Source of the DNA: Conoideocrella luteorostrata
Taxonomy: Eukaryota > Ascomycota > Sordariomycetes > Hypocreales > Clavicipitaceae
Assembly (NCBI GenBank): GCA_032433595.1
Contig: JASWJB010000035.1
Span: forward strand, 62,001 to 126,000
Length of the DNA: 64,000 nt
Reading direction: 5' to 3'
The position numbers and the translations under genes are program-made. This document shows, in pieces, positions 26,601-37,119 of the stretch. Every line of letters starts with the position of its first letter. Positions within the stretch are counted from its first letter, which is position 1. The notes beneath the pieces were generated by a model, which worked only from the letters and a program-made list of their open reading frames with translations, ran no database searches and was not told the origin of the DNA.

Positions 26601-26858
26601 GAAGGATCAGCTGATCGCGGCCGAATGACGCCCACGCGCATCCACTCCCCGGTACCCTACAGAGCTGGGTCGCCTCATGTCTCTCACGGTCCTGCGCCAG
26701 GACCTTCCATTGGAGCCCTGGGCGGTGGACCTCAGGGCTACAGCGGCTTGGCACAGACTGAAGAGACTGATGCGTATGGTGGTGATCCCTCGCAGGAAAA
26801 TTATTTTAGAGGAGGAAGCAGTAGCCGACCCCCCAGACAGCCCGGACAAGGCTGGTAA
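23623..26858 (+). CDS. CSC1-like: Calcium-permeable stress-gated cation channel (OSCA/TMEM63/CSC1 family)
   Basis: Exons 23623-23727 and 23805-26858, 1052 aa. The 77-bp phase-0 intron has a GCTAAC branch site. The ATG sits in a good context (GCCATGG). Features in order: a luminal/extracellular N terminus with four Asp; a first helix (ATSLGFTAFIAICFSF) joining an FLRPYHQAIYAPK block; two more N-terminal helices; a long cytosolic loop with the TLMLYDIPRQGCSDEGI and PTDVIWRNM motifs; and a C-terminal multi-helix RSN1_7TM core (DUF221) from about residue 365 to 700. About 350 C-terminal residues are disordered, rich in S, G, P and R. By family it is an osmotically or mechanically gated cation channel of the plasma membrane or endosomes. 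The tail is longer than in yeast relatives and may be regulatory. Confidence 0.95.
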
Positions 26859-27351
26859 AGACTGTTATGTTATGATACAAAATGTGCAATTTCATGCACA
26901 GGGTGGAGCATGGCAAGAGCCGTGCTCCTAAGGAAGCGTATTTCTCCCGGTGAATATATCACACGGCGTTTTTGGAATAGACATCTATAATGTAGTGTAG
27001 ATTGGTTTTGCGATAAACCAACTATCATGGGATTAGAATAGATCTACAGGCTTACTGGACTAGGATCCTCATACATTAATGCATTTTATATTGTATATCT
27101 GACGTGGCGCACCTTGAGTTCACGATAACGTCGAAAATGCTAGCTCTATTGTCAAATCTTAAGTGTGACGGGTCAATGTACAGGGTTGTGAGGCTTGAAC
27201 CATTTACATGTAGATTGCAACTATAGATACATATGTTCGTTGTAGCTTCGTACGGACGTGCGCCTGACGCATTATGTATTGAAAACGCCACTGTAATATC
27301 CAACCCTCTTTTGCCCTTCTGTTTCTGACCTCCCTGCCTCCCCTTGACAAT
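26859..27351. other. Gene-free stretch
   Basis: 493 bp between convergent genes, AT-rich; presumably two 3' untranslated regions. Nothing else seen. Confidence 0.5.
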
Positions 27352-29000
27352 TCACAATTTCATGCAAGAGGAAGGCTGCGAGGCATGTGAATTGCCCCCG
27401 AATGTTCCAATCTTGTCAAAACACCTCACGTAGGCGAGCAGATCCTCTGCCAAACCATTCATCAATTCGTCCGCGACGACAGCCTTCTGCCATGAAATCG
27501 CAATGGTCAATGCGCCGCTGGGGACGCTGCCGACGCCGATTCCCACAGCAGCTGCTGTCACCATGGAACCATTAGAAAAGTACATACGGGAGACTCTGTA
27601 CCGGGGGCTGACGACCCCTTGGAGAGTTTGCTGTGTACGGTCCTTGAAGACGCCAATGTTGCTTATTTCCCAGGTCTCGGCGCGCGGCTTCCCGTCCTTC
27701 TTCTTGAAGAACTCGAACCAGTCTGAAACGTACTTGAAGAGGCCACTGACGTCGTCTTTGGGCAGGGTGCTTGTTCGTATATTGAGCTCGTTCTTAACGC
27801 GCTGCGCTACACGCCAAATGGTGTCGTCGAGGGTCTGATCTTGCGTGGGCCTGCGGAGTTTGTCGACGACATCAGGGGGGAATTCTTGGATGCAGCCTGT
27901 AACGACGTTGCAGAGGTGCTCTTTTAATTTAGGATCCATCTCCGGATTGAGAAACGGTCGTAGACTGATTGGCGTGGCGGCTGCAAAAGAAGACGCTTCC
28001 GTGGGCGAGAGACGAGTAGCCAGTGAAGTTAGTATCAGAGCATGCAGAAGACCCGTGATGGTGGTTTGGTGCTGTCTGCAGGTTATGATGAGTTTGGTCA
28101 AAATTCTATCTGGAATGTCAACCGGTTTGGTGATTGTTATATAAGGGAGGGCAAAGTCGATGGCCTTCCCATGCCAAGGCACGATCTTCTTGGCACAGAG
28201 CATTGCCGGCGCGAATTCCTTCCATAGAGTTTTGACGAAGTATGCGGGAGAATTTGTAAAGCGGATTGTTGCGTGGATTACGGGGAGCTGACGAGCTTCT
28301 GGGAAGTACAGAACACTTGACAAAGGTGTAATCTTACCCTCCTTGGTAGCTTTCTGCTGTGGTTGCTGGAGCTGATTATTGAGTTCTGCAAGCAGCAGCT
28401 CATGGAAGAGCCTGCCGCTGGTGCCGTCCATAAGCGCATGATGGAAAGAAAAGGTGATATCCTGTACGCCAGATAGCTCTCCAAGAACGGCAGCACTGGG
28501 CTCGACCACAGCGACCCGCCAAGGGGGATGGGTCACAATGTTCTGCCAACGTTGGTCGTGATGCCAGTTGTGCCGGATAGCTATTTGGTCGTTGTACTGG
28601 ACCAGAGTCTCGCAATCGAGTGTGGAGAAGGTAACGTGGTTGGCCAAGTTGACTTCTCCTATGTGACAGAAACTTGCATTGGTGGTATGTTCATTTAGAA
28701 TACCGACGTGTAGCATGGGCTGAGCAGAAACGACTCTTCCAAGGGCAGGATACAAGAACGCCGAATCAATTTTCTGACCAGGCCGAGGTGAGTGATAGCG
28801 GCAAGTAATGGTAACGCTCAGATAGCCGCCCATATTGTGAAGAGTAGAATTAATCTGCTCGCTGGATCGAGTTATCATGTTAGCCAGAGTATCCAAGTCG
28901 CCAATTTAGAATGATTGAGATCACTGCGAAACAACTCTGGGGGTGCTCACCAAGGCAGGAGTTTCCGCAAGGGCGTAGGCTCGCCGGATTTGCTATCCAT
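27352..29000 (-). CDS. Alcohol acetyltransferase-like (BAHD/condensation-fold) protein
   Basis: Exons 29000-28951 and 28861-27352 (minus), 519 aa. The 89-bp intron starts GTGAGC, has a GCTAAC branch site and ends ATCCAG. Using the in-frame ATG at 28896 instead would translate the intron and lose the conserved N terminus. The spliced protein begins MDSKSGEPTPLRKLLPCEQI and runs into NMGGYLSVTITCRY, the usual start of fungal alcohol acetyltransferase (AATase) proteins. The active-site HHxxxDG is present as HHALMDG. The C-terminal half has EISNIGVF and the MVTAAAVGIG block. By family it moves an acetyl group from acetyl-CoA to an alcohol or related acceptor; the substrate is unknown. No signal peptide. 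It could belong to secondary metabolism, but no cluster surrounds it. Confidence 0.9.
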
Positions 29001-30166
29001 CGTAAGAACGGTAGAGAAACAGGATCTTGCAACGAAGAGTAGTGAAAAATGTAGAGAAAAAAAGAGAGAAAGGGAGAAATAATGAATAAGAAGAAAGGCG
29101 AGAACGCCCCGGAAGTGCGTAATAACGACATTGTTATAGACTACACAGACCAAGCGGTTTACGAAAGAGGATATCAGCAAACACAATGTCCCGTCTAAAT
29201 GCTGGGCGGAAATGGAGCCACACACCCACACCAACACACAAAGGCCACAAGACTCCTTCCAAAGTAAGTGTAGGCTTCTCTATACCTATATTTGCTGGAG
29301 TACTTAGACAAGAGACAAGCGGCAGGTACAAGTCGGCGCATGTAGCAGCTGTTAGTTGTGTACCCACACGTAACTATAGGAGATGCCCCAGTGCTCCTTC
29401 CCAGTAGGTGGTGTTGACGAGCCGCCTGGCGCCCAACTGAGCATTAACCTGTAGCCCCGGACTAACCAGTCTGCTCCGGCTCTTCGGAGCACTTGGTCGG
29501 TACGGAGTAATAGAGTAACTACGGAGTACTTGAGTAACTACTCCGTAGTTAAGTCTTGAATAGTTAGTTGCGGAGTGATCTGCACCTGGTATGATATTGT
29601 GCAGACCTGCACAATAGGCTGGGCGTCTCCGGCCCCACTTTCATCACTTCTCCATGAATGCTTAGAACAGCCACGCGCCTGCCGCCAGCCGGCAGACGGT
29701 TGGGTCGGTCGACCAGTCAGGATGAGCCAAGCCTGGACTTCCAAACAAACGGAAACAAAACAACCACAAAGTTACACGACAATACATTCACATTCAAAGC
29801 TGCCATTCGGAATTTGCCATTGTGCCAAAGCGCCCTACGCCACGACACGCCAATCGTAGCCGTTACATTTTTCTAGGCCTCACGCTGCGAGTCGCGCATT
29901 GTGTACCTGCAAAGAAAGCTCCGCCACTGCTTGAGCTTACAGTTCCATCGCGTCGCGAGGCGAGCGTCACCGATTCTGAGCTCCAGCTTCCACATCACAT
30001 GCCGCCTCAACGACTACAACCCCGACGAGCATCGAAAACTCATAGCGAGGCACCCCTAGCAGGCCGCGACAATCATGACATTGTGGCCGGCTGCTTGAGG
30101 CGCGCGTCACTGAAGTAATCGCACTTGTGGGCCACAGCCGGCAGCGCCCACGCCGTGAACTTGCCC
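29001..30166. promoter_or_regulatory. Divergent promoter region
   Basis: 1.17 kb between divergent start codons. It carries a dense TACGGAGTA/TACTCCGTA group at 29501-29550. No gene seen; the ORFs are short and low in complexity. Confidence 0.45.
29501..29550. repeat. TACGGAGTA/TACTCCGTA group
   Basis: Three copies in 50 bp in alternating orientation, separated by GAGTAACT spacers. Confidence 0.8.
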
Positions 30167-33100
30167 ATGCAACGCCCCAAAGATGCTGCTGCGGTGGCGT
30201 CCCGGCCGAACGGACGAGGGCCTCACAATGAACTTCTCGTAAGCCATGAGAGCAGGAGACCATTGTTTACAAGCCATGCATCGCGAGCATTGGGTGGTCG
30301 GGGGGCTGAGTTTGATGTCCGATCCGCAACAGCTTCACTAGGGCTTGGTACCAGGTCTGGTGGCCTTGGCGCAGAAGCTCCAGGGCTTGCAAGAAGAGCA
30401 AAGTCTGATCCGCAGGGTGCAGCTTCCGACGTGCGGCTTGGCTACGACCCCAATGCGAGCAGCGCAAGTTTACTCTCTCCTGGTGGAAGTCGCATCCCAA
30501 GACCCCATGGACCAGGTTTGCAGGGTCGCCGCCCCATATCACTAGCAGAAGCCTTCCAGCTGGCCCAGGAGGAGGAGGAGGAAGCTGAACGACAAAGACA
30601 GTTAGGCGGTTCCCCAAGCCCTGCGCCTCGACCATGGCGAGCTCGACCTGGACAAGCTGAAGACGAGATGCAAGCAAGGCAATTGCTGGCGGAAGATCAT
30701 TTAGACAACAAAGCACGAGCGCGGCAATCGACCGATGTGAACCGACAAAGTGAGCAATCCCCGAATACAAAATCAAGACCCGTTGAAACAGGCTCAGAAG
30801 CGAACCAATCTGGAAGACCGCGTAATGGTCTCAGTCTGCAGGAGCGCATAAATGAATGGAGGACAAAATCGCGACCGGCTTCGAATCTCCCCAGGGCTCA
30901 ACAATCTCCGGAGTTTATGGGTGATTCCAGCGGAGACGGGCGACTTCCTGACCTGGTTCCCGGCATTGAAGACGTGCCTTTACCCTCTGTCGAATCTTCA
31001 GAGCGGAATTTTGGAATTGCGCCCCCAGGCGACGATTTTACGTGGCAGGTGGACCAGGATTTTACTGCCGGAGACTTACAAGTATCGGATAGCCCACGGA
31101 TTAAGGTTGGAATAGAGCCGTTTGCAAACCGACCGTCGATTTTCGATAAAATCGAAATCAGGTCACCAGCAGGGACTAATAGCCCCCGGACGAGGAACAC
31201 GAAGTTGGAGGAGATTAGGGCGCGAGAAGCCAAACTTGGAGCCACAGCTCATGCTGCATTCACCGGGCTAACGGAACGCCAGCAACCGCGTCGATACGCG
31301 CAGCTGGAAGAAATTCGTGCAAGGGAAGCCGCCGCGGAGAAGCAATTTCCAATCCCAGACCGAAACCAGCCAAGAAAGAAGAACATGAAACTTGATGACA
31401 TTCGCAAACGAGAAGCAGAAGGACTATCCAAGCGGGCCGTCGCTGCTGCACGTCTTGCCGAAATCAAAGAAAAGAATGCCATGACAAGATCTCTGTCCCC
31501 GGATAGTATCAAGCTGCCGACAGGTCGTGAGAACCGCGAGCTTGGGGTGCCTGCTCGTCCGAAATCAGCCTTTGAAAGCGGAGGAGAGCGGATTCCAGAT
31601 ACACCTGTCACCATCTTCAAGAGCTATCGCAGCAAACAAGAAAATTTGAACCCTAATCAAACATGGGTGTCTGGTGACACGAACACGGTTGTGAATCCAG
31701 ACACGGTTAACGAACGTGATCTGCTCCGACGGCTGGCAAGGGCTGCCAGTGCCAGCCCGGCAACTGAACCGGCGACTGAACCGGCAAACAAACAACCCAT
31801 CCATTCAGAGACACAAAAACATAGTGAGAGTGACAAACCTGTGACAAAACCAAGTTTGACGGGACGATTCACAAACCATGGACGGAAATCAGCATTTATT
31901 CCCAGCTCCAAGTCTGGCTCGGCTAACATTAATTCTAACAACTCCAATAACACAAAGGCCAACGAAAGCCAAACCTTGAAACCAAGAGTCGGATTTTCTG
32001 GTTTACAACGCGCCAACTCAACAGAGTCAGTTAAGAGCAAGCGTTCAGGCATGATTTCAGATTCGGATCCAACCGCTCGGATAGAGGCCGAGGCGGAACT
32101 GTTTGCGCCGGGCGATTACTATTCAGAGCCGGGATCTGTGCGTGCGCCATCGCCTGAGCCGGATTCTGAAGAGGAGGCCGAAGATGAGAAGGAAGAGGAA
32201 TTGGAAAAGAAATTGAACAAGAAATTGGAACAGGACGACGCCGCCGAAGCTACCCCTAAACCTCAAAGGTATGATTTTCAGAGCATGCCGACGCCTCAAG
32301 TTACTGGAGCGTACGTTGAGACCCCGGTGACCGCGGTCAAAGGACCAAAGGTAACGGAGGATGAGCAAGAAGAACAGAGAGATATCAAACCGTTCAATGA
32401 AAAATTGAAGGAGCAAAAGGAGCGGGAACGCAAGCAGCAGGAAGAGCACAAGGGAAAACAGGACACCCACAAGTCTGATGCCCCGTCATTATTCCGCGAT
32501 AAGAAGGCGAGCGTGGCGCGGAAGAGCAGAGACGAGGAGGATGCGGCCTCCGACCCTGGGTCGAGAAGCGGCAGATTGAGCGATGAAATGTCCAGCTCAG
32601 TTGCCGCTGGAAAAAAGCGGCGATCACGATCATTGCCCCGGAAAAGGCCTCCGCTGAAGAACTCTGCCAAACTGCCGACCGTCAAGGATGATTTACGCGA
32701 ACTTCAGCGCCAGCACAACATTGACGACTCGACTGTGGATGATCTCGAGGACATATTGACTGGCCGAAAACACGCGGCGCCACAGCTGAAACAACTTTTA
32801 GAGGAGCTTCCGGTGAAATCGGAAGATGCAATTGACCGGTACCTCAAAGCCATGGATGACGAGGTCAAGCAAGAGCCAGTTTCGGACGACCAGGAGTCGT
32901 CGGAGGGTCAATCAACCCTGGTTGAGAAGATGCGCAAAACTGTCCGGTCAGGGCTGTCAAATATTCGGGAAGCCAAGTTGGGAATTGAGAGGCTCGAAGA
33001 CCAGTTTACGCAAGCGAGAGAGAGACCGTCAACGAAAACTAAGGCAACGACAACCTCATCAAAGCCTCACATACACACAAAGCAGCTTCTCGAGCAGAAA

Positions 33101-33724
33101 GTATCACACAAAGAGCAGTGTCCTGAATGTATCACGGATTCACAGCCGATGACAGCGACGTACCTCCACCTTCGAATGCCCCCCCTCTACCAGACAACGC
33201 CTCGCTTTCGGCTCACTTTACTGGGGCTTCTGATTACAATTATATTGTCTTGGTATGTTGGCGAGCGGGCCATGTGTGCAAAGTACTGCCGGCCAACAAC
33301 CTGCGGCTCGGCACCTTGTGTATACTCATACGACGACCCCACATTTGGAAATGCGTTGCCAGTGAAGCTAGACCAATGGGTTATGAGTGGCCATGGCCGC
33401 ATAGTAGCCAATTGGGTGGCTGAAGAGGTTCAAGACTGGATGGCGGACGTCAAAGACGTTGCACTGGGGAGATCACTACAAGATGTAGCCGTGGATCGAC
33501 TCAATGCCGAGGAGAGACGCCAACATCGACGTCGGTTACGGAAACGGGGGCTGCTCAAACCGTCTCCGCAAACAGCTGCCTCAGACCAAAAGGCCAAATG
33601 GGACGCATGGAAACGGTCGAGGCTTGCAAAAGAACGAGCACAAGAGGCTCGAGACGCGGGCTATGATACAAGAAATCGCTGGGCGGAGGATGATAGCATC
33701 GGTGGAGACGAACGCTTGTGGTGA
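30167..33724 (+). CDS. Large disordered single-pass membrane protein with repeated LEEIRAREA motif
   Basis: Single exon, 1185 aa, starting at the ATG 30167; the frame is also open upstream to 30125 but without an ATG. Most of it is polar and disordered. An acidic coiled stretch (AFQLAQEEEEEAERQRQ) lies near residues 140-156. Three copies of a KLEEIRAREA-type motif occur at about residues 346, 379 and 408, the last followed by a basic helix. A strongly acidic block lies around 665-690. One hydrophobic helix (LTLLGLLITIILSWYVG) at about 1015-1032 is followed by a Cys-rich CAKYCRPTTC segment and then a basic C terminus. The topology suggests a tail-proximal anchored protein of the nuclear envelope or ER, but this is inference. 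I do not recognise a named family. Confidence 0.82.
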   Translation: MQRPKDAAAVASRPNGRGPHNELLVSHESRRPLFTSHASRALGGRGAEFDVRSATASLGLGTRSGGLGAEAPGLARRAKSDPQGAASDVRLGYDPNASSASLLSPGGSRIPRPHGPGLQGRRPISLAEAFQLAQEEEEEAERQRQLGGSPSPAPRPWRARPGQAEDEMQARQLLAEDHLDNKARARQSTDVNRQSEQSPNTKSRPVETGSEANQSGRPRNGLSLQERINEWRTKSRPASNLPRAQQSPEFMGDSSGDGRLPDLVPGIEDVPLPSVESSERNFGIAPPGDDFTWQVDQDFTAGDLQVSDSPRIKVGIEPFANRPSIFDKIEIRSPAGTNSPRTRNTKLEEIRAREAKLGATAHAAFTGLTERQQPRRYAQLEEIRAREAAAEKQFPIPDRNQPRKKNMKLDDIRKREAEGLSKRAVAAARLAEIKEKNAMTRSLSPDSIKLPTGRENRELGVPARPKSAFESGGERIPDTPVTIFKSYRSKQENLNPNQTWVSGDTNTVVNPDTVNERDLLRRLARAASASPATEPATEPANKQPIHSETQKHSESDKPVTKPSLTGRFTNHGRKSAFIPSSKSGSANINSNNSNNTKANESQTLKPRVGFSGLQRANSTESVKSKRSGMISDSDPTARIEAEAELFAPGDYYSEPGSVRAPSPEPDSEEEAEDEKEEELEKKLNKKLEQDDAAEATPKPQRYDFQSMPTPQVTGAYVETPVTAVKGPKVTEDEQEEQRDIKPFNEKLKEQKERERKQQEEHKGKQDTHKSDAPSLFRDKKASVARKSRDEEDAASDPGSRSGRLSDEMSSSVAAGKKRRSRSLPRKRPPLKNSAKLPTVKDDLRELQRQHNIDDSTVDDLEDILTGRKHAAPQLKQLLEELPVKSEDAIDRYLKAMDDEVKQEPVSDDQESSEGQSTLVEKMRKTVRSGLSNIREAKLGIERLEDQFTQARERPSTKTKATTTSSKPHIHTKQLLEQKVSHKEQCPECITDSQPMTATYLHLRMPPLYQTTPRFRLTLLGLLITIILSWYVGERAMCAKYCRPTTCGSAPCVYSYDDPTFGNALPVKLDQWVMSGHGRIVANWVAEEVQDWMADVKDVALGRSLQDVAVDRLNAEERRQHRRRLRKRGLLKPSPQTAASDQKAKWDAWKRSRLAKERAQEARDAGYDTRNRWAEDDSIGGDERLW

Positions 33725-34132
33725 TGATGATGTGCTCTGATGGAAGTTCGGGGCTTCAATTTTCTAGTTTCATTGAGCCGTTGCTTCATATGGCGTTATA
33801 AAAGGTGATTGCTGTGACGTGGTTGGCCAGTGTTGACTAAAAGGAGGAACAATGAACCATTGAGGCGTTTTGGTTACATCTTTATTTTGTTTTTCCCGCC
33901 CCTTTTGATGCACAGTCAAACAATGGAGTCGTGGCTAGCTGAGCTTAGGCGTTTTGGGGGGTGGAATAACCACATAAATGTCTGTATATCTATCTACCCA
34001 TGACGACAATGAAACAACCCGGCATGGAGGTTCCCATGCTTTGCCCATTCTCAATGCTGTCTACCAGTCCTTTTAAACGCCAAACACCAATGCACGTCTA
34101 CCGTAGAGTATCTTCTTGCCCGACCTTGAGGC
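33725..34132. other. Short intergenic stretch
   Basis: 408 bp between convergent genes, 3' regions only; nothing else seen. Confidence 0.5.
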
Positions 34133-35079
34133 TCAATCCTCGATGCCGCCCCAGCCATCGTCGTCGTCGTCGTCGTCTTTGTCATTGTCTCCATCTTGAC
34201 CGGGATTTACAGGTTCATCCTCATCATCTTCATCCTTGGTACCCCACGGCAGCCTCTCATCCGCGTAGCTCTCCTGAGCCCTCCCTCTCACACTCTTGAC
34301 CGGACTTCTCCTCAACTGCTCGACCAACTCGCCCATCGCCGTGACAAACTGGCCCCTCGAGACATCAGCGGCCCCATCCACGACGCTGTCCCCCACCGCC
34401 TTCTCTCTCTCCATCTCATCCACCCACAGATCCAACACATGCAGTCTCAGCCCCAGCGCCACGCCCTGCTCGTCCTGCACATCGAAGCACTCCCTCCCCA
34501 GGATGTCCAGTATGCTCCGCACCTCCTTCCCGGTCCACCTCCTCTCGCGGGCGTACCTAACATGCGCGGCGAACACGCGCCGCACCAGCAGCAGAAACTT
34601 GTCCATCCGGAGCGCATCAATGCCCGGCCACTGCTTCGACAGCACCTGCCAGAAGGCCTGGAGGAATGCAGCAACAGACGACTTGGGGAGCTCGAACAGC
34701 AGCGCGGCGAGCTCCGACGCGAGCGCCTGCTGGGGACGGGGCCGGTCCGTCATCCAGAGCGCGTAGTAGAGGCCTGTCCAGAGCTTTAGGGCGTCCTGGA
34801 GCGGCAGATTGGGCCGGGTGGAGAGGTATGATTGCAGCGTGGCGAGGGACTGGGTTCGTAGTTTGCGGTCTGTGTGTGCTGGTGTTAGTGCGCTGGCTTA
34901 TGATTATGACTTGTGCTACGTTTTGTTTTGGTTTGATGTGGTTTGGGTAAAGGGAGGGAAGGAGGGGGTTGGCGAGACGAACCGCTCGAGGCGAGGTTTC
35001 TGATGAATGGCATTTGGGCTGTTTGTGCGCCTGCGCCTGCGCCTGCGCCTGTGCTTGTGCCTGTGCCGGTGCCGGCCAT
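34133..35079 (-). CDS. rrp1: Ribosomal RNA-processing protein 1 (Rrp1/Nop52)
   Basis: Exons 35079-34983 and 34869-34133 (minus), 277 aa. The 113-bp intron (GTTCGT to ACACAG) joins MPFIRNLASS to DRKLRTQSLATLQSYLS, restoring the conserved Nop52 start. The open frame beginning at 34753 alone would miss about 70 residues. Next comes LPLQDALKLWTGLYYALWMT, DRPRPQQ, then KFLLLVRRVF, all typical of Nop52. The C terminus is a run of Asp (KDDDDDDDGWGGIED), encoded by a GTC/GAC triplet repeat. The N terminus has a G/T/A dipeptide repeat made by a GCCTGC hexamer repeat at about 35027-35066. The family acts in the nucleolus in 27S pre-rRNA processing and 60S subunit assembly. This version is short, since the variable C-terminal tail is reduced. 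Confidence 0.93.
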
Positions 35080-35347
35080 GTCGACGGGCTGTTTGGAGAG
35101 CTTGTGTAAAGGAGTGTCTGGGGTGCAGTGCGGGTGCAGAGGCACGGGGGTATGCTGAATTTGCTGGATGTGTCGGTGTTCCGTGGGATCGTGAATCCGG
35201 CGACTTGACATCGAAAAATTTAGGGTCGGCGATGGCATGGGCAAAAAATCGAGGTGAGTCTCGGTGAGAGACCCACTATGGTGGCTGCTTGCCGCTCACC
35301 GTGCGGGTCGGTGCAGACCGACCCGCTGTCTATCTGCTGTCTACCAA

Positions 35348-35480
35348 GTACGGAGTACTGTATGGTTCAGTTTTGAAGGCTGCAGAACAGACTGACTGCA
35401 CAAGACTCTCCACGCTAAGGTGGGCATAATCAGTACGGAGTAGTGAGTTCATATTAAGGATATGAACCCTACTCCGTAGT
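35348..35480. repeat. Three spaced TACGGAGTA/TACTCCGTA words
   Basis: Copies at about 35349, 35434 and 35470, two in one orientation and one in the other. Confidence 0.75.
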
Positions 35481-36272
35481 AGGATACTTGCTCATGCACA
35501 TAAGTAATCACCTCTCCGCTCGAGAAAATTGAAAAGAAGCAGTTGATATAGTATACGAGGTCTATCCCCGCGAGCAGAATAAGTAACTAATCGGATCGTC
35601 ACGAGATGGGAAAAGCGATGTACAATGCCATTGAAGGACTGAACATTGAACCGGTGATTGGGGGATCTCGAACGCAGTCGCTCAGAACCGCATCAACAGA
35701 AGATATTGAACTGCTTAAAAAGGTAACAAGTTTCAGTAGTTAGTCGGTAGCTTGCTACAAATAATACCGGTATGACCGCTTGACTGATGTGGAGTGCAAC
35801 ATAGCTTGGAGTATGCCATAGTAGAACTGTTGGAATACGAACATAGCCAAGGTGCTGGAGGTACAGTGGAGGAATTAAACACCCCCCCCGAAATACATGC
35901 AGAGATGCAATGCACTCTAGTTATGCTGATCTGCAACAAGACCAGCAGACCATTAGCACGTACGTACATGCATACTCACAGCGACAGCGATGTGCAAGCA
36001 GATGCGAAAGGGCGGCACATTTACAAGCGAGGGCTCTGGAAGTCGGCGGTGCGGTTCTTTGCCACACATCACACATCACACATCTCACAGAGTGAATACG
36101 ACTTTATTCAGGGCAGTCTGTATGATACCAGCGTTTCTCCAGATTCAGCAGGAGTGGTACCTAGATCCTGGGACGTAAGTGGTGCGCATTTCGGACGGGA
36201 GAGAAAGTCCTGTGGAGATGCCATGTGGTCTGGCGGATGGAAGCGCTGGGTGAGACGAATATGAAGTGGTCA

Positions 36273-36299
36273 TTAGTTAGTTGGTTAGTTGGTTAGTTA
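36273..36299. repeat. TTAGTTGG short tandem repeat
   Basis: Three consecutive units of TTAGTTGG run into ACTCCGT. Superficially telomere-like, but it is not the TTAGGG repeat of filamentous fungi. Confidence 0.7.
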
Positions 36300-37119
36300 C
36301 TCCGTGCACGGCGACACATCGAATGAGAACATGGCTGCCGCGATGTTGATGAAGAATCCGGGGCGGAATTCTGCAGGTTTTGTTTATTACAAGGGCGGGT
36401 GTGCGATGATGCAGCCTGCCGATTACACGCTTCTGACGGCTGAAGACGCTTACTAGTAGGTCAACTGTGACTGTGTAACTAACTAACTAGTTGGATGGAT
36501 GCTACGTGTGGTGGCTTCGTGTGGGTGGTGGCTTCATCGCATGCGTGTTGTAAATGGACATATTGATTGCTGGGTGCGGAGCACAAACACTGGCCGCTGG
36601 CAACGCTCATGTCACTACGGAGTAAAGAACGGGCACAAGTTCCAAGCTCTATCTGAAACACCAGCCCAGTTATTGTCCTTCTACTGCAGCCCTTGCCGCG
36701 GTCCAAGTATCATATCACTTACTAGTACTTAGGCCCGTTGCCCTAACTCCATCGCACGCACATCGCCTTTGCCCCACATATACAGCCAACTCCAGCCCAC
36801 TCTACGGAGTAGCCACCTGTAGAGCCCCTCCCCTCCCCCATTTACGACCCGACGCTGCCCCGCGCTGCTTTTCTTCCCACGTCCAGAGAGCTGGTTAACT
36901 AGCTAGCTGCCAGTACTGCCTGCCAGCTCCACCATCGTCACCACTAACATATTCATGGCCTACATCGGACCATCGGACCATCGCAGATTCACACATCCAA
37001 TCCTTTGACTCCTCAGCTCACATCTATCCAGGTACATCCTGCCTATCCCCCAAGAGCCTCCTTCTCGTCACTCATCATTCACCACTCGTCTTACCACCAC
37101 TGCCACCTCATCCGCAAGC

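Larger units (their letters stand above)
35080..37119. other. 2-kb intergenic region with possible decayed coding pieces
   Basis: A frame from ATG 35606 (39 codons, MGKAMYNAIEGLNIEPVIGG) ends at a GTAACA that looks like a donor. A second frame at 35803-36264 starts SLEYAIVELLEYEHSQG. Both look protein-like, but no splice that I could find joins them in frame, so they may be remnants of one gene. Repeats: TACGGAGTA words at 35348-35480, 36615 and 36804, and a TTAGTTGG tandem at 36273-36299. Confidence 0.35.

Noticed and set aside
28862..28896. ATG at 28896 as start of the acetyltransferase
   Set aside because: It lies in the intron; splicing from 29000 restores the conserved N terminus.
36273..36299. 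Telomere-like repeat
   Set aside because: The unit is TTAGTTGG, only three copies, not the TTAGGG repeat.
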